64,000 nucleotides of DNA from Lactiplantibacillus songbeiensis (GCF_005405125.1 NZ_BJDL01000009.1:1-64000); one strand, 5' to 3'. Numbered from the stretch's first letter, positions 16,386 through 25,508 are shown. Translations and numbers: made by a program. The notes: generated from the sequence alone by a model not told the origin.

Positions 16386-16402
16386 GTATGGTAGCCCCAT
16401 AC
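16386..16402. promoter_or_regulatory. Second inverted repeat before SDR gene
   Basis: GTATGG-TAGCC-CCATAC, perfect 6-bp arms, 40 bases before the SDR start. Possible second operator; unlike the 16334 palindrome in sequence. Confidence 0.3.
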
Positions 16403-16442
16403 CGAATCAGGTAGTCAAACAAACTTAAGGGGTGTCATACTA

Positions 16443-17198
16443 ATGAAAACAGTAGTTATTACCGGTGGCGTGTCAGGAATGGGGCTTAGCGCCACTAAAT
16501 TATTCCTAAAAAACGGTTGGCAAGTTGCGATGGCTGACTATAATGCCGACCTAGGAAAAAAGGTTAAGACTGAATTGACGAAAGACTATCCAGCAGAACG
16601 ACTCTTATTTGTTCCAACCAACGTTGCGGATGCAACTTCCGTTAATCAGTTGCAGGCAGCTGTGGTCGACAAGTTTGGACAGGTCGATAGCGTGATTAAT
16701 AATGCAGGCATTTTTACAGGCGGTCAGCTGCATGAAGTGGCTGAAACTGATTGGGACCGGATTATGGCAATTGATGTCAAGTCAATCTTTTTGATGGCTA
16801 AAGCTTTTGTGCCGGGGATGATTGCGCAAAAGTCCGGGACGATTGTCAATACAGCGTCCATTTCCGGGTTAATGGGCGATTATCAGATGGCAGCTTATAG
16901 CGCTGCTAAAGGTGCGGTGATTAATCTGGTCAAATCAATGGCGCTAGATTATGCGCAGTACCATATTCGGGTGAATAATGTGGCGCCCGGGCCAACGAAT
17001 ACGCCAATGTTTCAAGCTAATCCGCAGGCTGTGATTGATCAATTTATTGCGGCGAGTCCGTTGAAAAAGTTGGTTGAACCGGACGATATTGCGCGGACGA
17101 TGTATTTTCTAGCAACCCCAGCGTCTGATCCAATTACGGGTCAGACGATTCCGGTCACAGCTGGTTTTGGACTGTATAGTGGCCAACCGGTGCAATAA
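16443..17198 (+). CDS. SDR family oxidoreductase (FabG/diacetyl reductase-like)
   Basis: A 251-residue classical SDR with TGGVSGMG (cofactor loop), an Asp after strand 2 (MADYNADLG) indicating NAD(H) preference, NNAG, Ser in TASISG and the YSAAKGAV catalytic Tyr/Lys. The VAPGPTNTPM substrate loop is typical of FabG-like and acetoin/diacetyl or sugar dehydrogenases. Controlled, by position, by the divergent IclR regulator. Actual substrate unknown. Confidence 0.85.
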   Translation: MKTVVITGGVSGMGLSATKLFLKNGWQVAMADYNADLGKKVKTELTKDYPAERLLFVPTNVADATSVNQLQAAVVDKFGQVDSVINNAGIFTGGQLHEVAETDWDRIMAIDVKSIFLMAKAFVPGMIAQKSGTIVNTASISGLMGDYQMAAYSAAKGAVINLVKSMALDYAQYHIRVNNVAPGPTNTPMFQANPQAVIDQFIAASPLKKLVEPDDIARTMYFLATPASDPITGQTIPVTAGFGLYSGQPVQ

Positions 17199-17247
17199 GA
17201 TAGTTAAAAAATGTGCGTTTGTTTTTTAGCTTAATCTTGATAATTAG

Positions 17248-17301
17248 GAAGTTGTTGTTCAAGCCGCGACTGAGAAGTTAATGGCCATGGTCGAAGCTTA
17301 A
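17248..17301 (+). pseudogene. Possible 3' remnant of a lost gene
   Basis: A 17-codon open stretch after an in-frame TAG reads EVVVQAATEKLMAMVEA and then stops, like the C-terminal helix of a small protein, 50 bases after the SDR gene. It has no start. It could be chance; I cannot identify the parent family. Confidence 0.2.
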
Positions 17302-17314
17302 AAATAGAGGGTTG

Positions 17315-17361
17315 AAAAAAGTTGTTTGGTTAGCCTTGACGGTAATCAAGCAACTTTTTTT
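17315..17361 (+). terminator. Intrinsic terminator
   Basis: AAAAAAGTTGTTTGGTTA pairs with TAATCAAGCAACTTTTTT (18 bp with G-T pairs) before a T-run. Confidence 0.8.
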
Positions 17362-17398
17362 GTGGCTACTGGGTTGTCAGCCGATGAAAAAGATGTTA

Positions 17399-17421
17399 GT
17401 GTACTAACTGTAGTGGTACAC
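17399..17421 (+). promoter_or_regulatory. Candidate YtrA-type operator
   Basis: GTGTAC-N11-GTACAC with perfect 6-bp arms, 30 bases before the GntR gene and overlapping its probable -10 region (TTGTCA at 17374). This is the arrangement of autoregulated ytrA-type ABC operons. Confidence 0.55.
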
Positions 17422-17451
17422 GTGATACACAACCTGAAATGAGGTGACAAA

Positions 17452-17841
17452 ATGGCTTTTGCAACGAATGGTGCGCCGTATTATGAACAATTAGTGATGC
17501 AGATTAAACAGCAGATCGTTCAGGGTAGTTTACAACCGGGGGATAAATTGCCATCAATTCGTGCGATGGCAGCGGAGATGCATTTGAATCCGAATACCGT
17601 GAGTAAAACGTATCAATTATTAGAAAGTCAACAGGCCGTTTATACGGTGAAAGGACGGGGAACGTTTGTGAATCAACCAACGACAACGCAGGTTAATCCC
17701 ATCGCGATTGATGATATGCAAACAAAATTACAAGATTTATTAACCGAAGCACAATTCTTGGGGGTTACGGAAAGTCAGGTCAAAGATTGGGTCAAAAAAG
17801 CTTATCAAACAGGGGGAAAATCAGATGAGTATTCAAGTTAA
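17452..17841 (+). CDS. GntR family (YtrA subfamily) repressor
   Basis: A 129-residue regulator. The N-terminal GntR helix-turn-helix is clear (QLVMQIKQQIVQGSLQPGDKLPSIRAMAAEMHLNPNTVSKTY). The short all-helical tail of about 50 residues marks the YtrA subfamily, which always accompanies ABC transporter genes and often responds to cell-wall-active compounds. It overlaps the ATPase gene by 17 bases, so translation is coupled. The palindrome at 17399-17421 is its probable binding site. Confidence 0.9.
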   Translation: MAFATNGAPYYEQLVMQIKQQIVQGSLQPGDKLPSIRAMAAEMHLNPNTVSKTYQLLESQQAVYTVKGRGTFVNQPTTTQVNPIAIDDMQTKLQDLLTEAQFLGVTESQVKDWVKKAYQTGGKSDEYSS

Positions 17842-18718
17842 GGGATTAAGCAAACAAATTAATCGTCAACTGATTATTGACAAGATCAGTTTCGATTGGC
17901 AGCCAGGCCGGATTATCGGTTTGGTGGGACGGAATGGCGCCGGGAAAACGACGCTATTTCGTACGATGGCGGATCACTATTTATCAACGACGGGGACGCT
18001 GGTTATCGATGGTCAAGATGTGAAACAGGCCCCACAACAACGGCAACAGCTTTTCTATATCGATACACAAAATAACTTTTTCAACAATCAAACGCTGGCT
18101 CAAATCGCTGCCGTCTATGCATTAGGTTATCCCGCGTTTGATCAGGACCGGTTTCAGCACTTATTAACGGCTGAAAGCTTAGCCGGGACGAGTCGGTATC
18201 GGCAATTGTCAAAAGGCCAACGGATGTTATTTCAAATTTTACTAGCCTTAGTCAGCGGGACTCCTTATGTGATTTTAGATGAACCATTTGACGGGCTTGA
18301 TATTTTAGTTCGGGAACGAATTGTGGCTCGGATTGTTAGTGAAGTGGCTGAACGTCAGACGAGCTTTTTAATTTCATCGCATAACTTAGAAGAATTAGAT
18401 GGGTTGTGTGACCAAGTCTTATTCTTAAAGGATCAACAGCTTGTTGCTAATTACGACCTGGAGGATTTACGTGAACAAGCTCGCAAATTCCAATTAGTCT
18501 TTCCATCCAAAACGGTACCCGCCGTGGTTAAGACGGATGGCCAGTTAGTTAAAGTCTATGGTCGCGTCTTAGAAGTGTACTTTGATCATTATACCGACGC
18601 CATCGATGCGGGTTTAAAAGCAGCGCACCCAGTAATGATGACAGCGTGTCCGTTGACAATTACTGATGTTTTTCGGGTGAAGTTAGGTGATCCACGGGCC
18701 GTGATGGTGGGTGATTAG
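17825..18718 (+). CDS. ABC transporter ATP-binding protein
   Basis: A 297-residue ABC ATPase with Walker A GRNGAGKT, signature LSKGQ, Walker B VILDEPFDGLD and a switch His in SSHNLEE. The C-terminal 90 residues form the extra domain seen in YtrB/BcrA-like ATPases. It pairs with the two membrane proteins encoded downstream to make an exporter or sensor complex. Strong overlap with the GntR gene and a short overlap or gap with the next gene define one operon. Confidence 0.9.
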   Translation: MSIQVKGLSKQINRQLIIDKISFDWQPGRIIGLVGRNGAGKTTLFRTMADHYLSTTGTLVIDGQDVKQAPQQRQQLFYIDTQNNFFNNQTLAQIAAVYALGYPAFDQDRFQHLLTAESLAGTSRYRQLSKGQRMLFQILLALVSGTPYVILDEPFDGLDILVRERIVARIVSEVAERQTSFLISSHNLEELDGLCDQVLFLKDQQLVANYDLEDLREQARKFQLVFPSKTVPAVVKTDGQLVKVYGRVLEVYFDHYTDAIDAGLKAAHPVMMTACPLTITDVFRVKLGDPRAVMVGD

Positions 18719-18719
18719 G

Positions 18720-19796
18720 ATGAGTAACCAAACTGTAAATCGATTATGGCGGTCGCAAAGCAAGTCGTGGTTCCGCTGGCTGATGATTACATTAATCCTC
18801 ATCGGCTGGGTCACGGCGATGCAGACGACGCAAAGTCAACATTCAGCGGTGACCATGACGCGTAGCGAACGACTGCGCCAAGCTAAAGATTATCGCCAAC
18901 ATCCTAAAGAATATCGGGTGCATGGTAAAGTGGTTAGTCTAACAGTTTATAATGATAATCAAAATCAGTTCTTCTTAAAAAATCAGTTCAAGGTCAAGGG
19001 TATGGATCGGACTATTGAGCGGAATCCTACAATTGGCTATTATAGCGTCCTCATATTAGCTGGGCTATTCTTGGCCTTTTGGGGTCGCCGGACGCACTAT
19101 ACTGAGTTTTTACTCAGCCTTGGCGCGACCCGGACACAATTGTTTTTAGTCCAATTACGGCAATTAGTTTGGTTGGTGGGAACCGTTGCGGTGGCCCAAT
19201 TAATCCATTGGGGGTGGATTATTGGCGTTATTCCAGAAAAGTATCAACGGTATCGCTCGCTTAGCGGCCTGTTCGGTAATAGTGTGTCGGTTGTGATGAT
19301 TGGCGCTGGTCTCTTAGTATTGGGCTGGCTGATTGGTCAAGTAACGCCACAATTTTGGCTAGCTGGTGTGTTGGGGTTACTTAATTGGCGGTTTTTTAAT
19401 GGGATGTTTACCAATTCTGGTTATCTCAGTTTCTTTCTGGGACCGGACGCACCGATTCCCGCTGGCTGGTTCTATGAACATTATTATCTGGCTAGCTTAA
19501 TGATTGGTATCGCGACGGTACTAGGGCTAATTTTGATTTGGTGGCAGTCGCAACAATGGACGGCTGATGAGATGGCCGGACCGACGCAGCGACTACTAGC
19601 AACGAGTCTATATTGTGCTAGTTTTGCCATTGGCGTGGGGTCAATTATTGGTGACGTCTTTATTCAATCACTAAATCTGTTCAATTCATCAGCACCGTGG
19701 TACGAATTGGTAGGTATTGTTTTAGCGCTAATGGTTAGTTTGGGTTGGCGTTACAATCAAATTCGCCGTTTGAAAGGGGTGTCCCAAGTTGCCTAA
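18720..19796 (+). CDS. ABC transporter permease subunit 1
   Basis: About 358 residues with TM1 near residues 19-36, a large extracytoplasmic loop (SQHSAVTMTRSERLRQ...), and a cluster of further segments after residue 105. No sequence motif is diagnostic; the assignment rests on topology and on sitting between the ATPase gene and a similar membrane gene of equal length. ATG 18720 follows GGTGGGTG; a GTG at 18711 is in frame. It overlaps the next gene by 8 bases. Probable partner in a YtrA-regulated heteromeric exporter. Confidence 0.75.
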   Translation: MSNQTVNRLWRSQSKSWFRWLMITLILIGWVTAMQTTQSQHSAVTMTRSERLRQAKDYRQHPKEYRVHGKVVSLTVYNDNQNQFFLKNQFKVKGMDRTIERNPTIGYYSVLILAGLFLAFWGRRTHYTEFLLSLGATRTQLFLVQLRQLVWLVGTVAVAQLIHWGWIIGVIPEKYQRYRSLSGLFGNSVSVVMIGAGLLVLGWLIGQVTPQFWLAGVLGLLNWRFFNGMFTNSGYLSFFLGPDAPIPAGWFYEHYYLASLMIGIATVLGLILIWWQSQQWTADEMAGPTQRLLATSLYCASFAIGVGSIIGDVFIQSLNLFNSSAPWYELVGIVLALMVSLGWRYNQIRRLKGVSQVA

Positions 19797-20874
19797 ATCA
19801 TTATCAAAATTAGTTTTCCGCCAACATTGGCCACTTTTGTTAGGGCTACTAGTGATTTTAGTCGGCGCCGGGGTGTTCCAAGGGTTAAGTGGGACCCAAA
19901 TGTGGCATAGTCAAAATTCGACTGAGTTTATGCAGATGTCGATTGATAATGAGCTACATTATCAACATGCGAGTCATCAGTATGTTGACAGTGATGGTCG
20001 GCGATATGCGTCAAAGAAAGCTTTTTATCGTGAGTGTCAGCAATCAATGTTGCAATTATATCGCCAGAATCCAACTAAAAAGACCAATTCAATTCGTGGC
20101 ATGTTCGGCACCGGTGTTAATGTGTATTATTTTGTGATTGCAATGATTGCGGGTATTACCATGATCTGGTTGACGCGTCGACGCTATTTAAATGAATTCT
20201 TACAAGGCGTCGGTTATCGGCGAACTCAGATCTATCAGCAACAGACGCTTTTCTATGGGGTTACCACAGCACTAGGTGTGATTGTCGGGAGCATTGCCAA
20301 TCTGGCCATTTTAGCTGCCAGTATTCCACAGCAGTACTTTGCGTATTTCAAGTGGTCTTTTTGGCTACGCGATTTAACCAACGATGTCTTGATGGCGGTG
20401 ATGTTACTGTTAGTAGCCGGGTTACTCAGCCTAACGATTAATAACGGGGTGATCGTCTTTGCCTTTCTGTTTGCAATGTATTTGGATTGGTGGTTACCGT
20501 TGGCGGTCTATCGACAATCAGGAACGCACTATGGGGCTAACTTCTTATCTCGAAACTGGGTCTTAGGAGATAGCTTAGTCGTGTTATTAGGTCTGGCTGC
20601 TTGGATTGTGGGGCGCTGGTTGAGTCATCGTTATTCCAATGAACAACGCCAACAAGTCATTTTAGTTGCTGCGCTACGACTGCCGGTAATCTTATTATTG
20701 AGCTTGCCGGTTGGTTTACTGGTCAGTCAAGTCATTAATGGGTTGCTATCCGCAGAACATGGCCTGATCAGCTTTGCCATTAGCTGGGTCCTGGGAGTTG
20801 TTGGACTGATTGCATGGATTTATAGGCCTAAATGGAGTCAACGCCTTTGGCAAATGGTTGCGATGTTACGCTAG
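19789..20874 (+). CDS. ABC transporter permease subunit 2
   Basis: A 361-residue membrane protein with the same layout as its upstream neighbour: TM1, an extracellular loop of about 80 residues (QNSTEFMQMSIDNELHYQH...), a cytoplasmic RRRYLNEFLQGVGYRRTQIYQQQ segment that may be the coupling helix, and further TM segments. The matching segment in the neighbour is RRTHYTEFLLSLGATRTQLFLVQ, so the two are paralogous permeases. Starts at TTG 19789 behind AAAGGGGTG. Last gene of the operon. Confidence 0.75.
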   Translation: MPKSLSKLVFRQHWPLLLGLLVILVGAGVFQGLSGTQMWHSQNSTEFMQMSIDNELHYQHASHQYVDSDGRRYASKKAFYRECQQSMLQLYRQNPTKKTNSIRGMFGTGVNVYYFVIAMIAGITMIWLTRRRYLNEFLQGVGYRRTQIYQQQTLFYGVTTALGVIVGSIANLAILAASIPQQYFAYFKWSFWLRDLTNDVLMAVMLLLVAGLLSLTINNGVIVFAFLFAMYLDWWLPLAVYRQSGTHYGANFLSRNWVLGDSLVVLLGLAAWIVGRWLSHRYSNEQRQQVILVAALRLPVILLLSLPVGLLVSQVINGLLSAEHGLISFAISWVLGVVGLIAWIYRPKWSQRLWQMVAMLR

Positions 20875-20908
20875 TGGCTAATTAGTGAACTAAAATTAAG
20901 GCAAAATT

Positions 20909-20960
20909 AAGAGCCCAAGGGAATGAAGTGCAATCACTTTAATCCCTTGGGCTCTTTTTC
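20909..20960 (+). terminator. Operon terminator
   Basis: AAGAGCCCAAGGGA and TCCCTTGGGCTCTT are perfectly complementary (14 bp) and are extended inward by AAGTG/CACTT. A TTTTT run follows. Confidence 0.9.
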
Positions 20961-21051
20961 TGCCTTAAATAGTTATAGATGAGGTATTTGACAAAACGAA
21001 CGTGATTATCTGAGTCTGGGTAGATCGGTTAAGAAACTGTAGCAGCTCGCT

Positions 21052-21306
21052 TTATTCGTAATGGTTTTTGCAGGCAACAACGATTAAACGCTTGTCCTTA
21101 ACTGCATAAACTAATCGATCTTTACTATTGATTCTTCTTGACCAGCCGTCTTGATACTTCAATCGTTCGGGCTTTCCTAGACCATTTCCTAATCCGTCTC
21201 GTTGGATTGACTTAATTAAGTTGTTGATTCTTTTTAAAGTCTTGCGATCTTTGTTTTGCCAATCGATGTATTCAGTCCAAGCTTCATCTAAAAATTCAAT
21301 TGGCAT
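21052..21306 (-). CDS. yoeB: Txe/YoeB family mRNA interferase toxin
   Basis: An 84-residue toxin with the complete YoeB active-site set at expected positions: Glu47 (GKPERL), Arg64 (RLVY), His82 and Tyr83 (NHYE), plus the WSRRIN block. YoeB toxins enter the ribosomal A site and cut mRNA. No residue is missing, so it should be active. It lies three bases after the antitoxin gene and is probably cotranscribed with it. Confidence 0.9.
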   Translation of the reverse strand: MPIEFLDEAWTEYIDWQNKDRKTLKRINNLIKSIQRDGLGNGLGKPERLKYQDGWSRRINSKDRLVYAVKDKRLIVVACKNHYE

Positions 21307-21309
21307 TGG

Positions 21310-21588
21310 TTATTCCTCACTGTTTTCTAAAAGGTGATGAGCATGAAGATCTTGGTTGCTATTCACTTTTTTAAAACGTCGGTTAAGTTCTGTCTGATTG
21401 GCTTTACCATAAAATGGATCTTTAACCTCAAATGGTAAGCCACCTTCAAGAATACTTTTTTTAATGAAGATATTAATCGCAGTCGAAAGGTTAAGGCCAA
21501 GGTTATCGAATATTTTTGCAGCTTGTTCCTTATCTGCAGGGCTAGTTTTGACAGAGATTGAGACTTTCTTTTTTTCAGTATTTAACAT
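21310..21588 (-). CDS. RelB/DinJ family antitoxin
   Basis: A 92-residue antitoxin whose N-terminus (KKVSISVKTSPADKEQAAKIFDNLGLNLSTAINIFIKKSI) is the ribbon-helix-helix DNA-binding and dimerisation domain of RelB/DinJ. The C-terminal part would wrap the toxin. YoeB toxins are classically paired with YefM (Phd-type) antitoxins, so this is a hybrid pairing, though DinJ-YoeB combinations are known in lactobacilli. ATG 21588 follows GAGGTG; the GTG at 21597 is inside that site. Confidence 0.88.
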   Translation of the reverse strand: MLNTEKKKVSISVKTSPADKEQAAKIFDNLGLNLSTAINIFIKKSILEGGLPFEVKDPFYGKANQTELNRRFKKVNSNQDLHAHHLLENSEE

Positions 21589-21623
21589 AATGTTCACCTC
21601 ATTAGAATAGTAACACGAAACAC

Positions 21624-21634
21624 ATACGCCGTAT
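21624..21634. promoter_or_regulatory. Candidate antitoxin autoregulatory site
   Basis: ATACG-C-CGTAT palindrome 36 bases upstream of the antitoxin start, in the place expected for the operator bound by the RHH antitoxin. Confidence 0.4.
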
Positions 21635-22058
21635 ATTAGTTAGGCCTATATTGTGCCTGAATAATCAAAAAGTGACAATCGGATTAATTTTTTATAGGAC
21701 GATTTATCAGATAGCACCTGTTTTGCAAGTCCCCCCTAAATTCTTGTGTAATTAAAGATATTATACTTTTAAAACAATATATTTATGGTAAGATATAGAT
21801 ATAGTATAAGTGTTTAATAATAGCGGATGGATATTCTTTATATGACGTTTATTACAGGGCCTGCTTGATTACTGCAAATAGTTGTCAGATAACTGTTTGC
21901 AGTTCTTTGAAAGTTGATTTTTATACGTTTATTTAGACTTTTTTGGTGGTTATGGATAATTTTTAAACCTTTAACAATGTGTTTGAGGGACGCATTAATT
22001 TCAGGCTAGTTAGATTTTTGGACGTTAAATAGTTAAAAAGATGCTAGGGGGATTTATT
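21635..22058. other. Long AT-rich leader of the adhesin gene
   Basis: About 420 bases with no gene. A weak promoter (TTTATG, 17 nt, TATAAG at 21782-21810) would give an untranslated leader of about 240 nt containing the hairpin at 21872-21902. Confidence 0.4.
21872..21902 (+). promoter_or_regulatory. 5'-leader hairpin of the MucBP adhesin gene
   Basis: CTGCAAATAGTT and AACTGTTTGCAG form a 12-bp stem (one T-G pair) with a 7-nt loop. No T-run follows, so it is more likely an mRNA stability or regulatory element than a terminator. Confidence 0.5.
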
Positions 22059-25000
22059 GTGAGTAATATGAAGCAACACTTTAAGATGTATAAAAAAGGT
22101 AAAAAGTGGCTAGTGGCGGGAATTGCAACTTCATTTCTAGTTTTTGGTAGTAGTGACTTAATTGGTCGAGCAGATACGGCAACGAGTACGCCAGCCAAAA
22201 CTAATGACGCCGCCGAACAGGTGACTGAGACACCAGCAGCTACGAAGACGGTCCCACTTAAAGGTGAGTCCGCTTCGCCCGCAACAGCGAGTGTCGATCA
22301 GTCGTCGTCAACAAGTGTGCCAACTACTGAGACACAATCGTCAGCTGGTAGTGACTCCTCCTCAGCCTCCTCAGCCACCAGTGAGACTAGTACACAGTCG
22401 GCGACCTCAGCGACCTCAACCGTGTCATCGGATAACGCGAGCGAAGCCAACAGTAATCAATCACAGTCATCCGCCCAACCGGAAGAAACTGAACAGTCAG
22501 TTTCGAGTGAGGCTGGTTCGGCCCAACCGGCTGCGGATAAATCAGCAGCAAGCAACGTCACGTCAGCGGCAGCCACTACACCGCAAGATATTAGCGCTAA
22601 TACCCCAGATGTTAATCAGATTAAGACAGTCACACCAATGCGGATGCGGGCCTTGGCCCAACCGTTAACTAAGGCTGCCGATGAAACGATTGATCAATGG
22701 ATGCCAAATAAGACCTTACAAACGGCAATTTTGAATGCGCTGAATAAAGGAAATTATGGCAAGACGTGGGCCAGTGTAGCTGATATTCAACAGTCGGATT
22801 TACTGTTATTAGATAAATTAGATATGAGTACCTATTTAACCTATATTGATGGAAAAAGTTCTTTTTCACTTGAAGGCTTACAGTATGCCTCGAATTTAAC
22901 TGATTTAAATTTGGCTAATGATTTAGATAGCAATAAGTATTTTCGTGGCGACATCACGGATATTTCACCGTTAGCGTCATTGAAAAACTTAACTCGTCTT
23001 CAATTAGTTCTCCAGCGGGTTTCTGATATAACGCCGTTAGCAAATTTAACGAAATTAGTCGACTTGAATCTTTCAAATAATGAAATTGCCGATTTCTCGT
23101 CACTAAATGCTGCCCAGTATACAAAATATTTTTATTATGCCGCGCAAAATGTTTTAGCGGATGTCGTGTACATCCCAACCACCGGCAAATATACGGTGAC
23201 TAGTCCAGTTAAACCACCTAAGGGCGTAACTTTCCACTTGGATACACCGGTTAACGGGAAAGCAATTTTTGTCGTTTCAGCGAATCAGCCGGATGCGTCA
23301 GTCAGACTTTATTACAATGGTGGAACTGATACGCTGACGGGTGATCAGCTGAGTTATCAAGTGACTAAAAATCAGGTGATGCCCGGACCAGCCAGCATCC
23401 CCAATTTTCAATATGCGATTATTCAAAATCCATATGCTTATTACATGATGTCGACTTTTCTTGATGCCAGTGGTAGCGACATTGCAGAGCTGTTTATTCC
23501 CTACATCGTCGCAAATTACGCCAAAGATGTCACGGTCAATTACGTCGATGAGCAAGGTAACACGTTGGCACCATCCGAGACCTTATCAGGACTGATTGGT
23601 GAGAACTATACGGCCACGGCTAAAACATTAACCGGTTATCAACTCGATGATCAACCTACAACCATCACGGGTGCCTTTTCGGATGTTGAACAAACTGTGA
23701 ACTTCGTTTATAAGATGGCTTATTCAACCGTGACTGTCCATTATCAAGATGCCAGTGGTCAGACTATCAAGCCAGATGTCACAGTAACTGGCCAGATTGG
23801 GACAGACTTCGCCATTGATTATCCAAGTATTCTCGGCTACACGTATGCGTCTACGCAAGGTAATGCGACTGGGACGTATGGTGACCAACCGACGGAAGTA
23901 ACGTTCGTTTATAACGCAGCTTATTCAACGGTGACCGTGCATTATCAAAATGCAGCCGGTGATACGATCAAAGCTTCAACGACCGTTACCGGTCAGATTG
24001 GGACGGACTATGCGATTGATTACCCGACAATTTTAGGGTATACGTATGATGCCACGCAGGGTAATGCGACCGGAACATATGGTGACACACCGATAACCAT
24101 TGTCTTCATTTATAAAGAAGCTTACTCAACGGTAACGGTACATTATGTTGATTTGCAGGGCCGGTCGATTCGGGCTGATCAAGTCTTAACGGGTCAGATT
24201 GGGACGAGCTTTGACATCAACTACCCAGAAATTCTTGGTTACACGTACCAGACAACCCACGGTGAAACGACTGGGACGTATGGTGACACGCCATCAACGG
24301 TGACCTTTATCTATCAAGCCGCTTACTCGTCGGTTCTAGTTCATTATCAAACGGCTGATGGGCAGTCCATTCAACCTGATGCGACGATTACCGGCCAGAT
24401 TGGAACGGATTATCAACTTACAGCGCCAGACATTCTTGGTTATCGGTATCAATCAACCCAAGGGAATGCCAGTGGCACGTATGGGAACACGCCAGCGGAA
24501 GTCACCTTTATTTACACCGTGGCTAAGTCAACGGTAACGGTGCATTATAAGGATGCGGCGGGTCAAACCTTGCAAGCTGATACCGTGTTAACGGGTCAAG
24601 TTGGGGCGTCATATCAAGTCACAGTGCCAACTTTATCCGGTTATCGGTATCAAAGTACACAAGGTAACGCGACTGGCACTTATGGTGAGACGCCAATTGA
24701 AGTCACCTTTATCTATGACCAAGCGCACTCAACCGTGACCGTTCATTATCAAGATGAAGCTGGCCAAACGTTACAAGCTGATACCGTGTTAACAGGTCAA
24801 GTTGGGTCAACCTATCAATTGACGGTGCCTGATATTGACGGTTATACGTATTTGGCAACGCGTGCTCAAACTAGCGGTGTCTACGGTGAAATGCCAATTG
24901 AAGTGACCTTTGTTTATCGAGCCAATGCGGTTACACCGCCAGTAGTTACCCCGGATCAAGCAACGACGATCACCGTCCATTATGTGACGGCAGCTGGCAC

Positions 25001-25508
25001 GCAATTGGCAGCCGATAAGCTATTTACCGGTAAGCCTGGTGATCCGTACGCCACGACGGCGGCGATAATTAGCGGTTATCAACTGATTGCACAGCCAACC
25101 AATGCCAGTGGGGTTTTAGGCACGGATGACTTCGAGGTTACCTATGTTTATGAACCGGCTACGGATACCGGAGTTGGTGATCAGATTAATCCGGATGACG
25201 GCGATGATGTCGATAACCAGCAACCAGAGCCAGGCAAACCTGGAACTAAGCCAACTGCTAAGCAGCCGGTTACGCCTGGGCAGCCAACAACGGAAGCTTT
25301 AGCTGCTAGGATTACGCCAACGGCTAAGGCTCAGGTGACAAAAGTCAAGTTGCAACCGGCGTCAACTGGTAAAACACCAGCTGCAACGCCACACGCCGTC
25401 GCAACTTTACCACAGACTGATGAAGCCAAGTCGTCACCGGCATGGGGCTTAGCAATTTTAGGTAGTTTGCTAGGTTTAGCTGGCTTGAAGCGGCGCCGTC
25501 ATAACTAA
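22059..25508 (+). CDS. LRR-MucBP adhesin with LPQTD anchor
   Basis: A 1149-residue surface protein. Order: KxYKxGKxW signal (FKMYKKGKKWLVAG, cleavage near residue 40), Ser/Thr-rich stretch to about 190, internalin-like leucine-rich repeats (about 255-345), eight MucBP-type repeats of about 68 residues from about 490 to 1030 (TVTVHY...QIGT...GYTY...GTYGDTP), Pro-rich linker, and a C-terminal sorting signal LPQTDE, hydrophobic helix and RRRH tail. It would be cross-linked to peptidoglycan by sortase and bind mucin glycans. GTG 22059 has AGGGGGA six bases upstream, making it a better start than ATG 22041. Confidence 0.9.
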   Translation: MSNMKQHFKMYKKGKKWLVAGIATSFLVFGSSDLIGRADTATSTPAKTNDAAEQVTETPAATKTVPLKGESASPATASVDQSSSTSVPTTETQSSAGSDSSSASSATSETSTQSATSATSTVSSDNASEANSNQSQSSAQPEETEQSVSSEAGSAQPAADKSAASNVTSAAATTPQDISANTPDVNQIKTVTPMRMRALAQPLTKAADETIDQWMPNKTLQTAILNALNKGNYGKTWASVADIQQSDLLLLDKLDMSTYLTYIDGKSSFSLEGLQYASNLTDLNLANDLDSNKYFRGDITDISPLASLKNLTRLQLVLQRVSDITPLANLTKLVDLNLSNNEIADFSSLNAAQYTKYFYYAAQNVLADVVYIPTTGKYTVTSPVKPPKGVTFHLDTPVNGKAIFVVSANQPDASVRLYYNGGTDTLTGDQLSYQVTKNQVMPGPASIPNFQYAIIQNPYAYYMMSTFLDASGSDIAELFIPYIVANYAKDVTVNYVDEQGNTLAPSETLSGLIGENYTATAKTLTGYQLDDQPTTITGAFSDVEQTVNFVYKMAYSTVTVHYQDASGQTIKPDVTVTGQIGTDFAIDYPSILGYTYASTQGNATGTYGDQPTEVTFVYNAAYSTVTVHYQNAAGDTIKASTTVTGQIGTDYAIDYPTILGYTYDATQGNATGTYGDTPITIVFIYKEAYSTVTVHYVDLQGRSIRADQVLTGQIGTSFDINYPEILGYTYQTTHGETTGTYGDTPSTVTFIYQAAYSSVLVHYQTADGQSIQPDATITGQIGTDYQLTAPDILGYRYQSTQGNASGTYGNTPAEVTFIYTVAKSTVTVHYKDAAGQTLQADTVLTGQVGASYQVTVPTLSGYRYQSTQGNATGTYGETPIEVTFIYDQAHSTVTVHYQDEAGQTLQADTVLTGQVGSTYQLTVPDIDGYTYLATRAQTSGVYGEMPIEVTFVYRANAVTPPVVTPDQATTITVHYVTAAGTQLAADKLFTGKPGDPYATTAAIISGYQLIAQPTNASGVLGTDDFEVTYVYEPATDTGVGDQINPDDGDDVDNQQPEPGKPGTKPTAKQPVTPGQPTTEALAARITPTAKAQVTKVKLQPASTGKTPAATPHAVATLPQTDEAKSSPAWGLAILGSLLGLAGLKRRRHN

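Noticed and set aside
22669-25004. CRISPR-like array within the MucBP gene
   Set aside because: The repeats are protein-coding 68-residue units in frame, not short direct repeats with spacers.
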